From NCBI GenBank assembly GCA_905250075.1, contig CAJNOP010000010.1, positions 1,967,773-2,031,772 on the forward strand: a stretch of DNA of 64,000 nt, in the 5' to 3' direction. A program made the translations under genes and the position numbers. The notes beneath the pieces were generated by a model. That model searched no databases and was not told where the DNA came from. It saw only the letters and a list, made by a program, of their open reading frames with translations. Below are positions 41,417 to 51,067 of the stretch, one piece after another (position 1 is the stretch's first letter; each line of letters begins with the position of its first letter). The stretch is from Rotaria sp. Silwood1. Lineage: Eukaryota; Rotifera; Eurotatoria; Philodinida; Philodinidae.

Positions 41417-44400
41417 TGAATAATTCATCAATAATTAACAGTAGGCAATCATCACCACTTACAAATTCAACACAATCACATGCTGTACTTAAAAAACGTA
41501 TTTTAAATGCATTAAAACAAGAAGCACAAGATGAACAACAAAATAATCAAATAATACCAGATTGTTCACCTTTTATGGAACAAAACAATGATCAAGATAA
41601 ACAACAAATAAATATTGAAAATTCTTCCGAAGGTCCAACATCATCATTAATACTTAAAACAAACTCTGATACTAATAATACAACAGTCGATAAAACAACA
41701 AAAAAGTCAACATCAGGTTTTCTTATTATATCACCATCATCATCATCAACCGTTACAAATTCTTCCACATCAACATCATCAACTAATACACATTTTAATT
41801 ATGAAAATCTTTCTTCAACTATTCCATCCAAAACATCCGATACTGTTACTACTACTACTAATAATAATACTAATAATTCTACTACTAGTTCATTTCAATG
41901 GCCATCACAAGTTTCACAATTTCGTCGATTACAAAATCTTAATATGGGTAGTCAAACACCAAATCCACTTCCAACAACACCTTATACACCACCACCAATG
42001 CTAAGTCCATTTCGAAAAGGTCCTGGTCTTTATTATCATGTTTTTTCTCAAACAACACCAGCTGTACAACAAACATCGACTGTATCAACACCTGTTCTAC
42101 CATTTACACCAATACCTGATGAAATATCAGGACCAAAAATTAATATTGGAAAAGATTATCAAGCTATTATTCCGAACCTTGAAATGAAAATTGATAATGA
42201 TGATACAGGTTTGTTTTTATAGTTTCGAAAAAAAAAATCTTTTTCTCCTTGTAAAATTTCATTCTCCGTATCATACAGATGTTTCTTTGATTTTACTTTA
42301 ATTTTTGTCCTAAGTTCTGCTCTCAAAAATCGATCTTGGGTCAGAAATATTCAAGTCACATGGAATTTTCAGATCTATATCATGTTGTTTTCAGAAGATA
42401 CATCCAACAAACAAAGATTCTTTGATAAAGCAAAATTCTTTGTGAATTTTCAGTCTATATAGTTAATTTTTCTTTCGTTTGAAAGTGTTTGTCAAGATTA
42501 AGACGATAAAAGTTCAATGATTAGAAAAATGATGCTCAAACTTTAAAAATACTCTTTTATATCATAGTGACAAAAGATTATTATCAAAAAAAGAACTCTA
42601 TCATGGTCGGCATCTTGACATGTTCTTTAAAAAAAAGAAAAATAATCGATAGATTGAAAATCCATACAGAATTCTGAATTGCATGATCAAAACAGTGGAC
42701 AATATTTTTTGCTTTTGTTTATGAAAAGAAGCATATATTTCAAGCAGGAAATAAGAAAAATCATCTAAAGTTTTTGAAGAAAGTGACGTACCAACTAAAA
42801 ACTAATGTCATTTATGAAAGATCAAACCATAAATACTAATAAAGATGAATATGAAATAAATAATCCTGATTAGATGTGGATTATTATTGAGGGATATTGT
42901 TTCATTTTAACTATGAATTGAGAATTCTATATTATTATTTTTGTTGTTTTTTCTTATGTTTAACAGATCATGATGAATTATTATTTTCTCCATCTCAACT
43001 TTCATATCTTGATGAACAGTCACTTGAAAAATATGAACAATTAAGTCGAACAAATCCTTTACTATTTTCTCCACGTCATTCTCCAACATTATATCCAAGA
43101 GAATTAGTTTATATGTTATTACATGAATATAATGGTGATCTACAACGTACATTAGCTGCTTTACTTGATGGTACAGCTCAAGATATAAAACAATGTCGAC
43201 CATTACAACGATATCATTTTCCTGAATGTGATATATGGACTAAAGAAGAAATTGATGCATTTACAAAAGCCATGGAAACATCAGAAAAAAATTTTCTACT
43301 TGTTAGTCGAGCAGTATGTTTCAGTTTTTTGTTTTTTAGTGTTTAATAATCAAAACAAGAACAAATATTTTGAATTCATTTGTTAAAGGTTGGAACAAAA
43401 AGTATAAAACAATGTATTGAATTTCATTATATGCCAAAAGTAAATCTCATGGGTCGAGAAACAGGAATGAATTTATTAACAGCTAAACGAAAACGATTAC
43501 AAATGTTAAAAAATAAACAACAATTACAAAAACAAACATATGATGATGAAACATCGTTATCATTGAATGAATTTCGTTTAGTAAGTTATTTAAAAAATTC
43601 TAATAAAAGAATTTGGATTTCTTTACATGAAAATTTATTTAGGATGATGATGGTATAATAGTGAATAGTGATAATTCTTCAATCGCTCAGTTTTCCTGTG
43701 ATATTGACGATTGTTTACAGGTAAAAAGTGTTTTAGTTTTTTTTTTTCTTTTTTGAGAAACACGATCTAAAGCGAGAGTTGAAGTATATAGAGCAGAAAC
43801 AGGCCCGTAGCCAGGAATTTTTTAAGGGGGGAGCCCAATTCCAAATTTTTTTCTAAAGTTGCAAAAACCTTTCTCGTACGATTTCCAGTATCGATACTTT
43901 CGTTCTTAACATCTTAGATGCAGCTTTTTCGTTTTGTTTCATATTTCTTTCTTTGTTTTCTTTTATTAAGCAGATCCCAGAAAGATTCAATAATAAGTGT
44001 TACAGGAGAAAAGGTTAGGGGGGAGCCCGGGCCCCCCGGGCTCCCCCCTTGCCTACGGGCCTGAGCAGAAATTTGCACTCCCTTCTACTTTCAGACTGTG
44101 ATAAACATTAAACAGAGATCATGACAGATCGTGTATCAATAATGTCTCGTTCTAATATTTGAACTATTTCTGTATTACATTTCTCGAGAATTAAATAAAA
44201 GGATGGTAGAAAAACATGTGTCCTGAAATAGATAGAATAAAGCAATCTCCTTGTGATTAGTAAGAGCAGCCATATTGTGTTTCATATTTTAGTTCCATAG
44301 GGTTTTGATGACAGCTTGTTATCTTTTATTTGTTTTTCTGTTTTCTGTTAGACATTTACAAGCGAGCGAGCATATCGGGCTCATCGTAATGATCATCGTC

Positions 44401-44468
44401 GTATAAAAAACAATATAACACCGTCAACAAATACAAAACGGAGTCGAAATCTTGATTTGAACAAGTGA
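32214..44468 (+). CDS. C2H2 zinc-finger/ELM2-SANT transcriptional regulator (TRERF1/ZNF541-like)
   Basis: About 14 exons give roughly 1,610 aa: 32214-32839, 32900-33182, 33667-34220, 34295-34440, 34502-34610, 36214-36554, 36601-36706, 36785-37483, 39382-39707, 41285-42208, 42966-43314, 43389-43579, 43643-43720, 44352-44468 (edges approximate). The N-terminal third is Ser/Asn/His/Gln-rich with poly-Q tracts. C2H2 fingers follow: HYCTHPECTK...H..H, HKCSKCNKGFKRLDHL, HKCRVPDCNRTYCD and IECQICKKSFKNGAALNGH. A basic KKKR/KRKRP patch comes next. Near the C-terminus an ELM2-like segment (YPRELVYMLLHEYNGDLQ) precedes a SANT domain (WTKEEIDAFTKAME through VGTKSIKQCIEFHY). Relatives recruit HDAC1/2 complexes in the nucleus. 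The finger layout plus ALNGHMRLHGG suggests the TRERF1/ZNF541/MIDEAS group; the exact orthologue is uncertain. Long introns hold repeats. Confidence 0.85.
32585..32680 (+). repeat. CAA/CAT-rich poly-Gln/His coding repeat
   Basis: Runs of CAA/CAG and CAT codons in exon 1 encode Q- and H-rich tracts. A second pure CAA run encoding nine Gln lies near 33036-33060 in exon 2. Such tracts are typical of low-complexity regions in transcription regulators and are likely length-polymorphic. Confidence 0.85.
35147..35402. repeat. Near-perfect foldback in zinc-finger gene intron 5
   Basis: Two arms of about 125 nt (35147-35271 and 35275-35402) form one long hairpin with almost no loop. The core TTTCGTGAATCTTTAGACAA (from about 35230) recurs as an exact reverse complement in the right arm, and pairing extends outward through AGATATGTAGATATT and TTCTAAACA. 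The element lies inside the 1.6-kb intron that separates the second finger's two halves. Confidence 0.85.
35700..35950 (-). repeat. Dispersed repeat family, copy 2
   Basis: Shares ATGAAAGATC(G/A)(G/A)ACC near its right end and AAAAATTAACTATA near its left end with the copies at 27810-28085 (opposite orientation) and 42590-42845. It is in the same 1.6-kb intron as the 35147-35402 foldback. Confidence 0.6.
42300..42845. repeat. Dispersed repeat family, copy 3, with internal foldback
   Basis: Lies in the 757-nt intron before the ELM2-coding exon. The part 42590-42845 is the reverse complement of copy 1. In addition 42452-42520 (TTAATTTTTCTTTCG...GTCAAGATTAAGACG) pairs with 42594-42672 as an inverted repeat. 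A sub-block at 42345-42375 (ATTCAAGTCACATGGAATTTT) also has a relative near 35460. Confidence 0.65.
43800..44063. mobile_element. Non-autonomous hAT element (MITE), 264 bp, intact target duplication
   Basis: The ends CAGGCCCGTAGCCAGG and (other strand) CAGGCCCGTAGGCAAGG are terminal inverted repeats, followed on both sides by AGGGGGGAGCCC. The exact octamer AGCAGAAA flanks the element at 43792-43799 and 44064-44071, the 8-bp target duplication that hAT transposases make. Near the right end, 44018-44048 forms a perfect 14-bp GC-only hairpin with a 3-nt loop. No coding capacity is present. It sits in the last intron of the zinc-finger gene, and its crisp duplication implies a fairly recent insertion. 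Confidence 0.9.
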
Positions 44469-44953
44469 TGATAACACTCCTTTATTTTTCTTTCAAATTT
44501 TAATATATATACATATATATCCTTTGTTTTCCGTTTTGATTTTTTTTTGTTTATTTTTTTTCTTCTCGAACTATAACGACAGTGATTAGTCCTGATAAAG
44601 CAAACGAAAAATAGAAATACTATATATACATATGAGCAAAAAGAAAATATCTTTCTTTGATTTCTCTTTTGTGCATGTTTTGAATTAGATGCCTTATTAT
44701 TTATCTGAAAAAGACAATAACGGTGAATTGGATCTCAGTGTATGTGCTTTGTGTTCTTCTAGTCAGATCTTTTTCTTTCTTTGTGTATGTTTTTTTTTCT
44801 CTTTACGTTCTCTCAGCTACCTCTAAACAGTTGGATGTAGTATTATTGTTTTCTTTCTTCTGCCATAAAAGCGTGTCTGTATTTGTTTTCTTTCCCTTCT
44901 TTTATTCTGTGTGTGAAACCGTTTATGTATGAAAAGAAAACTAAAAAGAATTA
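44469..44953. other. Convergent 3' spacer
   Basis: A T-rich region shared by the 3' ends of the zinc-finger gene (+) and the transporter (-). TTTATT at 44901-44906 reads AATAAA on the minus strand, 48 nt past the transporter stop, and is its likely poly(A) signal. The plus-strand frame at 44723-44932 is T-rich low complexity and was not called. Confidence 0.6.
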
Positions 44954-46759
44954 TTAAGCAGCACTGTTTTGATTTGTTTCATAATCTTCTTCTTCATCCA
45001 ATTGTTTATATTTTGTTTCTGGTAAGAGTAATGTTAACAAAACAACAATAACAGCTAAACCTGCTGATGCATAAAATGTATATGACAAATATTCATTACT
45101 AACAGATGCATTGATAATTGGTGCAACAATAGCACCAATACGACTAAATGCAATAAAAAATCCATTCGCACTACTTCTAATTGATGTTGGAAAAAGTTCA
45201 GGTACAAATATCCATGATACAGCAATAGCACCTGATACGGCAAATTTTCCGAATTGTGCAATAAATACAGTTGCAATTGGACTATATTTTAAAAGAATTG
45301 GTATAAGAATAACACAAATAGTTGTTAGAACTCCCATAAGAATAAATGAACCTTTACGAGCAAGTCTTGTTGATATAAGTAAAGAACCTGCTACATATCC
45401 AGCAGCTTCAACAGCAGCACCGATTAATATTCCTAAATATGGTGAAATACTCATTACAGCTAAACCATAACTTATTTTTATATAGAGCATTAGTGTTGTA
45501 AAACCAAGTAAAGCTGTAGTTAATAATTTCAAAACAGTTGATCGATGTGTAAGAATTCTATTAGCTTTTTGAGATAATGATAATTCATTAGTGCTTAATG
45601 ATATAGCTGTTTGATTTTTTAAAAATTCTTGATAAACAGGATACCAATCTTCTTCTTTTCGTTTATTTGTAGTTGCTATTCGTCGTAACAATCCTTCCAG
45701 TTGAACATATTGACGTTTAGAATACATATATAATGGTGATTCAGGCATAAAATAAAGATATGGTATAACTAAGCCAATAAAAGCTGTATCAGCCCATTTA
45801 AGTATTTGCCAATCTTTTGCTAGATAAGCAAACAAAGTAACAATACCTTCACCAACTGCAAATGAAACAAGTGCAACATTTCCAGCTAAACTTGTATGTG
45901 CTGATGATGTTAACTCAAGAACTAGAATAAATATTAGACTAAATGCAGCAGCAGTAAGACCAGATGCAAATTGATTAAGCAATAAAAGAGCAAATCTAAT
46001 AAAGAATTCAATGTTTTCAATCAAGAAAAATTAAAAATAACTTTACTTCTTTTCTACTGTCATGGGTGTCCATTGCATTATTATCTGAGTAATCAAACAT
46101 GTTATAAATAGAAAAATAGTAACGACAGAAGTTGTTGTTTTTCGACCAAACTTATCAGCAAAGGTACCAATAATAAGTAATGCAAAACCACCGCATTGCA
46201 TTAGAGTAGCTATCCAACTTTGTTTTGGTTTTCTAGCACAAACAAGATTTGCTTCTTCAGTAAATGTATATCCAAATACTGATCGATCATAAACCCATCC
46301 ATTTGGACAATCAATAAGAGTATCATTCGGATATTCAGTTGAATAAAGAACACATTGTTCCCATTTTTTTCCATCTTTTGTTTTTGGTATATATGTATTT
46401 ATGATTAGTTCATGTGTTATATTTATTGGATTATATTGTGTATCATTAGGCCATACATTAGCTGGTAGTCGACATCGATGGTCAGAATCAGCGACAGCAA
46501 AAACATAATAAAAGCCAGCAACTGCAGCACTCATAGAAATGAGATTAATAAAGAAATAGTGTATGAACTGAAATCGACCAAGATCACCACATTTTTGTAG
46601 AATCCTATCAAGAGAGATAGGTGTTGCTGCTAGATATGATATAGATGTATTAATATCAATGGGATCAGCCTAAAAATATGTATTTTGAATAAATTGAAAC
46701 AAATTTATTTTGCTTACATGTAATTCTTCTTTAGTGGCATCAGCGTTCATAGAGTCCAT
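44954..46759 (-). CDS. SLC22: SLC22-family (organic ion) transporter
   Basis: Three exons (46759-46718, 46669-46047, 45995-44954) total 1707 nt, giving 568 aa, typical of SLC22 proteins. The N-terminus has the family's DRILQKCGDLGRFQ signature before TM1. A large extracellular loop follows with several cysteines and N-glycosylation sequons (NDT, NIT). The MFS motif GTFADKFGRK lies between TM2 and TM3, ESPLYMYSKRQ marks the central cytoplasmic loop, PELFPTSIRSSANGF precedes TM11, and LLPETKYKQLDE follows TM12. About twelve hydrophobic segments are evident. Plasma-membrane uniport or exchange of organic cations or anions is expected from the family; the substrate cannot be predicted. Both introns are about 50 nt. 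Confidence 0.92.
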
Positions 46760-48749
46760 TTCACTTTGTAATGTAGTGATGTTGTGTTCTTACTGTTGCC
46801 CTTGGTCAAAGGTAAGTTAGAAACTCGTGGTAAGATAATATTATCTTATCATATTCGTTATTTTCTTTATCTTGTTCTTTTGATATTGTTGACTATTAAT
46901 TTACGTAGAAGAGAAAAAAAACTAGATGGCAAACGAATTCCACTCAATTGCGAAATGTGCTACGAAGCTACGAACGCCAATCATGGACACAATCGGTTTA
47001 TCGTTTAATTATCTATATAATTCATTATTTATGGTCAGCTGTTCTTGAAGCTGAAATGAACAAATTTAGTTAATCAAACAGACTGATGTATAACTTATTC
47101 ACTATCTTCATTTTCATTATGTTAAATGTTGAAAAACAACAAAATCCATAAAAAGAAAGAGCTCGTGATAAGCAAAATCGTCCGTACTCCCTCATAAAAT
47201 ATTACTTTTATCATACCTATTTTGTCATTTTCACTGTTAGAAATATTTGAAGAATAAAATCAAATATTCTAATGCATTCTATACTATATATTACATGACT
47301 AAGCTAAATGAGATTTAGCTATGTTTTACTCCCTTAAAAAGAGTAAGCCATAGATTTTTCATGAAAATTACTTCATTCATTTACTCGTATATTTAGTTGA
47401 TCTATATAAAAAATTAAACTGTTTTAGTTCTCTGTTGAATGGCGCATGAACATATGGAGAACGATTATTCCTTGTTTTTCTTTACCTAAGATTATGATTG
47501 ATGTCGCAAACCATTAATGAACTTCCATGACTAATATGACTTAGTCCTCTTTCACAAAGGTAGCAGTCCACTTTAAATTTCATATTAATTCATAGATTTG
47601 GACGAGATCTACCAAATAATGCTAACTACTCCACGAGAAAGAAGTGAAAGAGTATGCTTCTTTCATCACTCATTCAATTTTGACAACCTTTTCAATATGA
47701 TGCTAATTGTACTAAGTCTACAATTTTTCGCGACATTAGATACTTGTGAATCAATGGTCATGGAAAAAACTGAATGAATGTAATATGATAAACAATGTTG
47801 AATTCATTTTAATGCATTTTCATTGATTTCAACTCATCAACACGATTGAAAAACGTAGATAGATAGTGACAAAAAGCTCTTCATGAGATACAATCGGATA
47901 AAAAAAAGCAAGGAATGAAAAAACGCAATATTATATTTCTTCAATAGCCGTTTGATTACATATTTTATCATTAAATTTTCATCCTTGTACAGACATTAAC
48001 AGAAGAAAAAAATTGATGACACTCATACTAAAAATTGCTTTGTGCTTGTTGTTTTTCGTTGACTCCTTCGTTGTTACGTTATTAATGAACTTTATTTTAT
48101 TGAACTTTCTTGATATCATAGTTGCATCTTCAGAAAAACCTGAAAAGAACCGCATAATTAACGTTATGGATAATGTTGGTTATTCGTGGAAGTAACTTCT
48201 GTGTTTGAATAAAGATATCAAGCATGCAATTCAATGATGGTGTGTTGTTTTTATTATCTTTTGTGTGAAGAAAGAAAGATTCATGTCTTCAATATCTCCA
48301 CCGATTTTAGTTTAACAAATACCAGCGATTCTTTTCAGTATTTGTCAATTGTGTGTGAATATATGTATATAACTCTCTTTTACATGCATACAAGCAAAAC
48401 ATGGTCATCAATAAATGCATCTTTCTTAATATGTTTTCCATTGCTATACGTTTATAATAAACATAGTTCTAGTGATACATGTTTGTATAGAACAGGAGTT
48501 TTTCTCGTTAGCATTGTGATACACGTTTAAGAGCCTCCCCCTCAGAAAAAGCCAATTTTGGTCAAATGTATGGATTTTGTGATTTATAGCTCGTTAGTTA
48601 CAGCAAAGTGCCTACTCTCGAATGCACTATAGTTTATTGATTTTATGATGAGATTTAAAGATATTACATAGGTTTTTCTGAGCCTTCATATATAGGAAAA
48701 TCACGTTTTTTTCTGAAAAAGTATGATTTTTACGTTTCCGTCCTTTCCA
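46760..48749. other. Intergenic spacer, no gene recognised
   Basis: Upstream flank of the transporter gene. Short plus-strand open frames at 46784-47008, 48013-48195 and 48234-48530 are hydrophobic and AT-rich, have no recognised domain or consistent splice context, and were not called. Confidence 0.5.
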
Positions 48750-49050
48750 GATTTCTCTGTCATTTTAAATGTCAGAAAGCTCGGCTTGGTGTCAAAATGA
48801 ACGCAAAAATTAGCTCGACAACTTAACAGATCTGGATTTTTCGATTTCTCCATTAATGTTTGTAAAAAAAAACTAACTGTTATGGACCCACTTTCTCCTA
48901 GGTTTTCTGTATTTCATCCGAGGAGTTTTCTAGGAACACAAGATAAAAGGAAATCGAACGTTCGGCCCATGTTAAGCTGTAGAGCTAATTTTTTTTATTC
49001 ATTTTGGCATCAACCCGAACTTTCTAGCATTTGAAATGGCGTAGAAATTT
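48750..49050. repeat. Foldback element
   Basis: Arms 48755-48860 and 48938-49045 are inverted copies. ATTTTAAATGTCAGAAAGCT pairs with the reverse complement of the 49018-49040 region, and AAAATTAGCTC(G/T)AC(A/G)(A/G)CTTAACA appears in both. The spacer is about 80 nt. It is followed directly by a second small inverted repeat: GTGTGGGTGTGGATGA (about 49057) against TCATCTACACCCGCACC (about 49098). Confidence 0.75.
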
Positions 49051-49679
49051 GGGTTTGGGTGTGGGTGTGGATGACAGTGTGAGTATTAGTATTCTCTTCA
49101 TCTACACCCGCACCTACACATATACATACTAGTAAGTAAATGTCACATCTTCCACGGTCCGATTCACTTACTAAAATGATAGTTCAAATGATATCGTTCC
49201 TACTTATCATTAACGAATGCTTTATTTGATAGTAATATTTCAGCAATTATTTGACCCTTATAAGCAAAGAGATCGAATAGTTGAAGATAATATATAAATG
49301 CTGACAACCATATCATATACTATTATACATTACACAACCGCTGAGTTTGCACAATTGAAAACTTTACATCTTAGGAAAGGGCACTTCTCTAGAGCTAATT
49401 TTTATATCTTAGATGTATGTTAGTTTACTGTAGATACTCTGAACAAAATCAGTGTTAGAGATCTGTGTTTAGAGGAGTAACCAGTAACGAATCCACGTTT
49501 AAGAGAACATCGACTTCCACTGCACGCACTTTCTTTAAAAAAAACGCGAATTGAGACAATATTTTTGAAAACTGTATAGTAGTTTCTCTAAGCAACCTCT
49601 AAGACTAAAAACATCTCTACTTAAAGTTTTTTCAGAGCATGCTTAGATTTTTCAAAAAAAACTGATTTACTTCTCCTTA

Positions 49680-49990
49680 GCGATGTGACGAGGTACGAAA
49701 AAATGCTTTCATAATCGAATGAAAAGTTCAACATCAATCCCGATTGGTATAAATCATTCTTCAAATTCTCTAGATGATGTTACAAGAAAAATATTTATTT
49801 CGGGACTTGATAGAATCTCTAAAAAAACGACTTTTATGAGGAACTTTTTTTGAGAGTCCAGTTTTCTTGAAACCTCCATCATAGATACGACTCGTGTTGT
49901 AGAATCTATTCTGAAATTTAACTTGACATATGTCTATACTAAAAGAATTTATTCAGAAACATAACTCTTCTCAAGAATCGAAGTCAGATG
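49680..49990 (+). pseudogene. Fragment related to the decayed gene at 24.5 kb
   Basis: An open frame starting at 49719 (MKSSTSIPIGINHSSNSLDD) aligns with the frame at 24546 (MNNSKPISNSINPSSESLDD). Nucleotide similarity continues through GTAGAATCTAT(T/C)CTGAAATTT and TCTAT(A/G)CTAAAAGAA(T/C)TTATTCAGAA. The frame stops after about 43 codons. Function is unknown. It lies immediately upstream of the PGRP pseudogene. Confidence 0.55.
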
Positions 49991-50029
49991 AAAAGTGAGT
50001 AAGTTCATATATAACTAAATGCGAATGTG

Positions 50030-50560
50030 CTACTGCAGTGAAAAGTTTTCAAAAAGTCTTATATGAATATCAGCTTTACGTGAAAGTGCAAAAATGATGT
50101 TACCACAAGACAACATTTATCAGAATATTTACTGGACGAAATGATATTTCTTGTAACTTTTTAGTTAGTAAAGCTGATAATATCGATGCAGAAAATGGTT
50201 GAATACTAGTCCTTGCATATATAGTTGACTATAACTCGAAATCGATCGATAATATTGCTCTGTGGATTCAACATTGATACACTTGTAGATATTTAGATTG
50301 TTAGTGATGATAGTTCTCAAAAAGCTCATGTGAAAGCAATTAATATAGTTAAAGCAATGAGAAAACGTAATGTGTCAAAGGATGATATCTAGAATGATAG
50401 AAAAGTTTTTACACTCTTTTTATAGATCTTGATCATAGAAAATTGTCTAGGCCGGCGTTTTTCGTATGATGAAATAAAAACAAGAACCAACTCACGATCA
50501 CTTCTTCGTACTCATATGAATTCAAACTAGATGATTATTTTGTTATATAAGATATGAAAA
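50030..50560 (+). pseudogene. Degenerate PGRP copy
   Basis: This segment aligns base by base with exons 3-6 of the intact PGRP gene 1 kb downstream. AAAAGTTTTCAAAA matches the exon-3 end, TATAACTCGAAATCGATCG the exon-4 end, GTGATGATAGTTCTCAAAAAG exon 5, and AGATCTTGATCATAGAAAATTGTCTAGG plus CGATCACTTCTTCGTACTC exon 6. The frame is destroyed by several stops and indels, and the CPGN cysteine context is altered. The intron equivalent to the 1.18-kb intron 5 of the intact gene is only about 30 nt here. It is a tandem duplicate that has lost function. Confidence 0.85.
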
Positions 50561-51067
50561 AAAACCTATTGTATAGTCTATTTATTTTTGTCTACTTTTG
50601 ATCTTCCATATCAATTTTCTACCATAGTTGACAATAAAAGATTTTCATCATTTAAATAAGTACTTATGAGGTTAGCATTAAAACTTGATATGACTGATTA
50701 ATTTGATAAAATCTTCCATTGAAAAATTAATTTACTACGAATCAAAATACTGAATAACTGAAAATTTACATTAACAACAGATTTTATATTCGATCTATCA
50801 ATACATTCGATATTTATTCTGTTTGTTTTTAATTCTTAGTGCTCTATTTTTTTAATTAACTTTTTTTCGAAAACAATATTTTTCATTACCATAAAATCAA
50901 AAGTTTTCGATAACATATACACCATTTAAATCCCTTCGTGCTATTGAGTTTCAAATAAAAAGTATTAAGGAACGTTTTTTTTTCCACTATTTCAATAAAA
51001 TCCTTATATATAATAATAGATGCATACTACTCTTCTCTTCAATAGATTTACATTCAATATTAGATCA

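Noticed and set aside
45055..45470. Alternate-frame open frames overlapping the SLC22 gene
   Set aside because: They are shadows of the transporter coding sequence.
48013..48530. Two adjacent plus-strand hydrophobic frames
   Set aside because: Composition fits random AT-rich sequence; no motif, splice signal or homologue was recognised.
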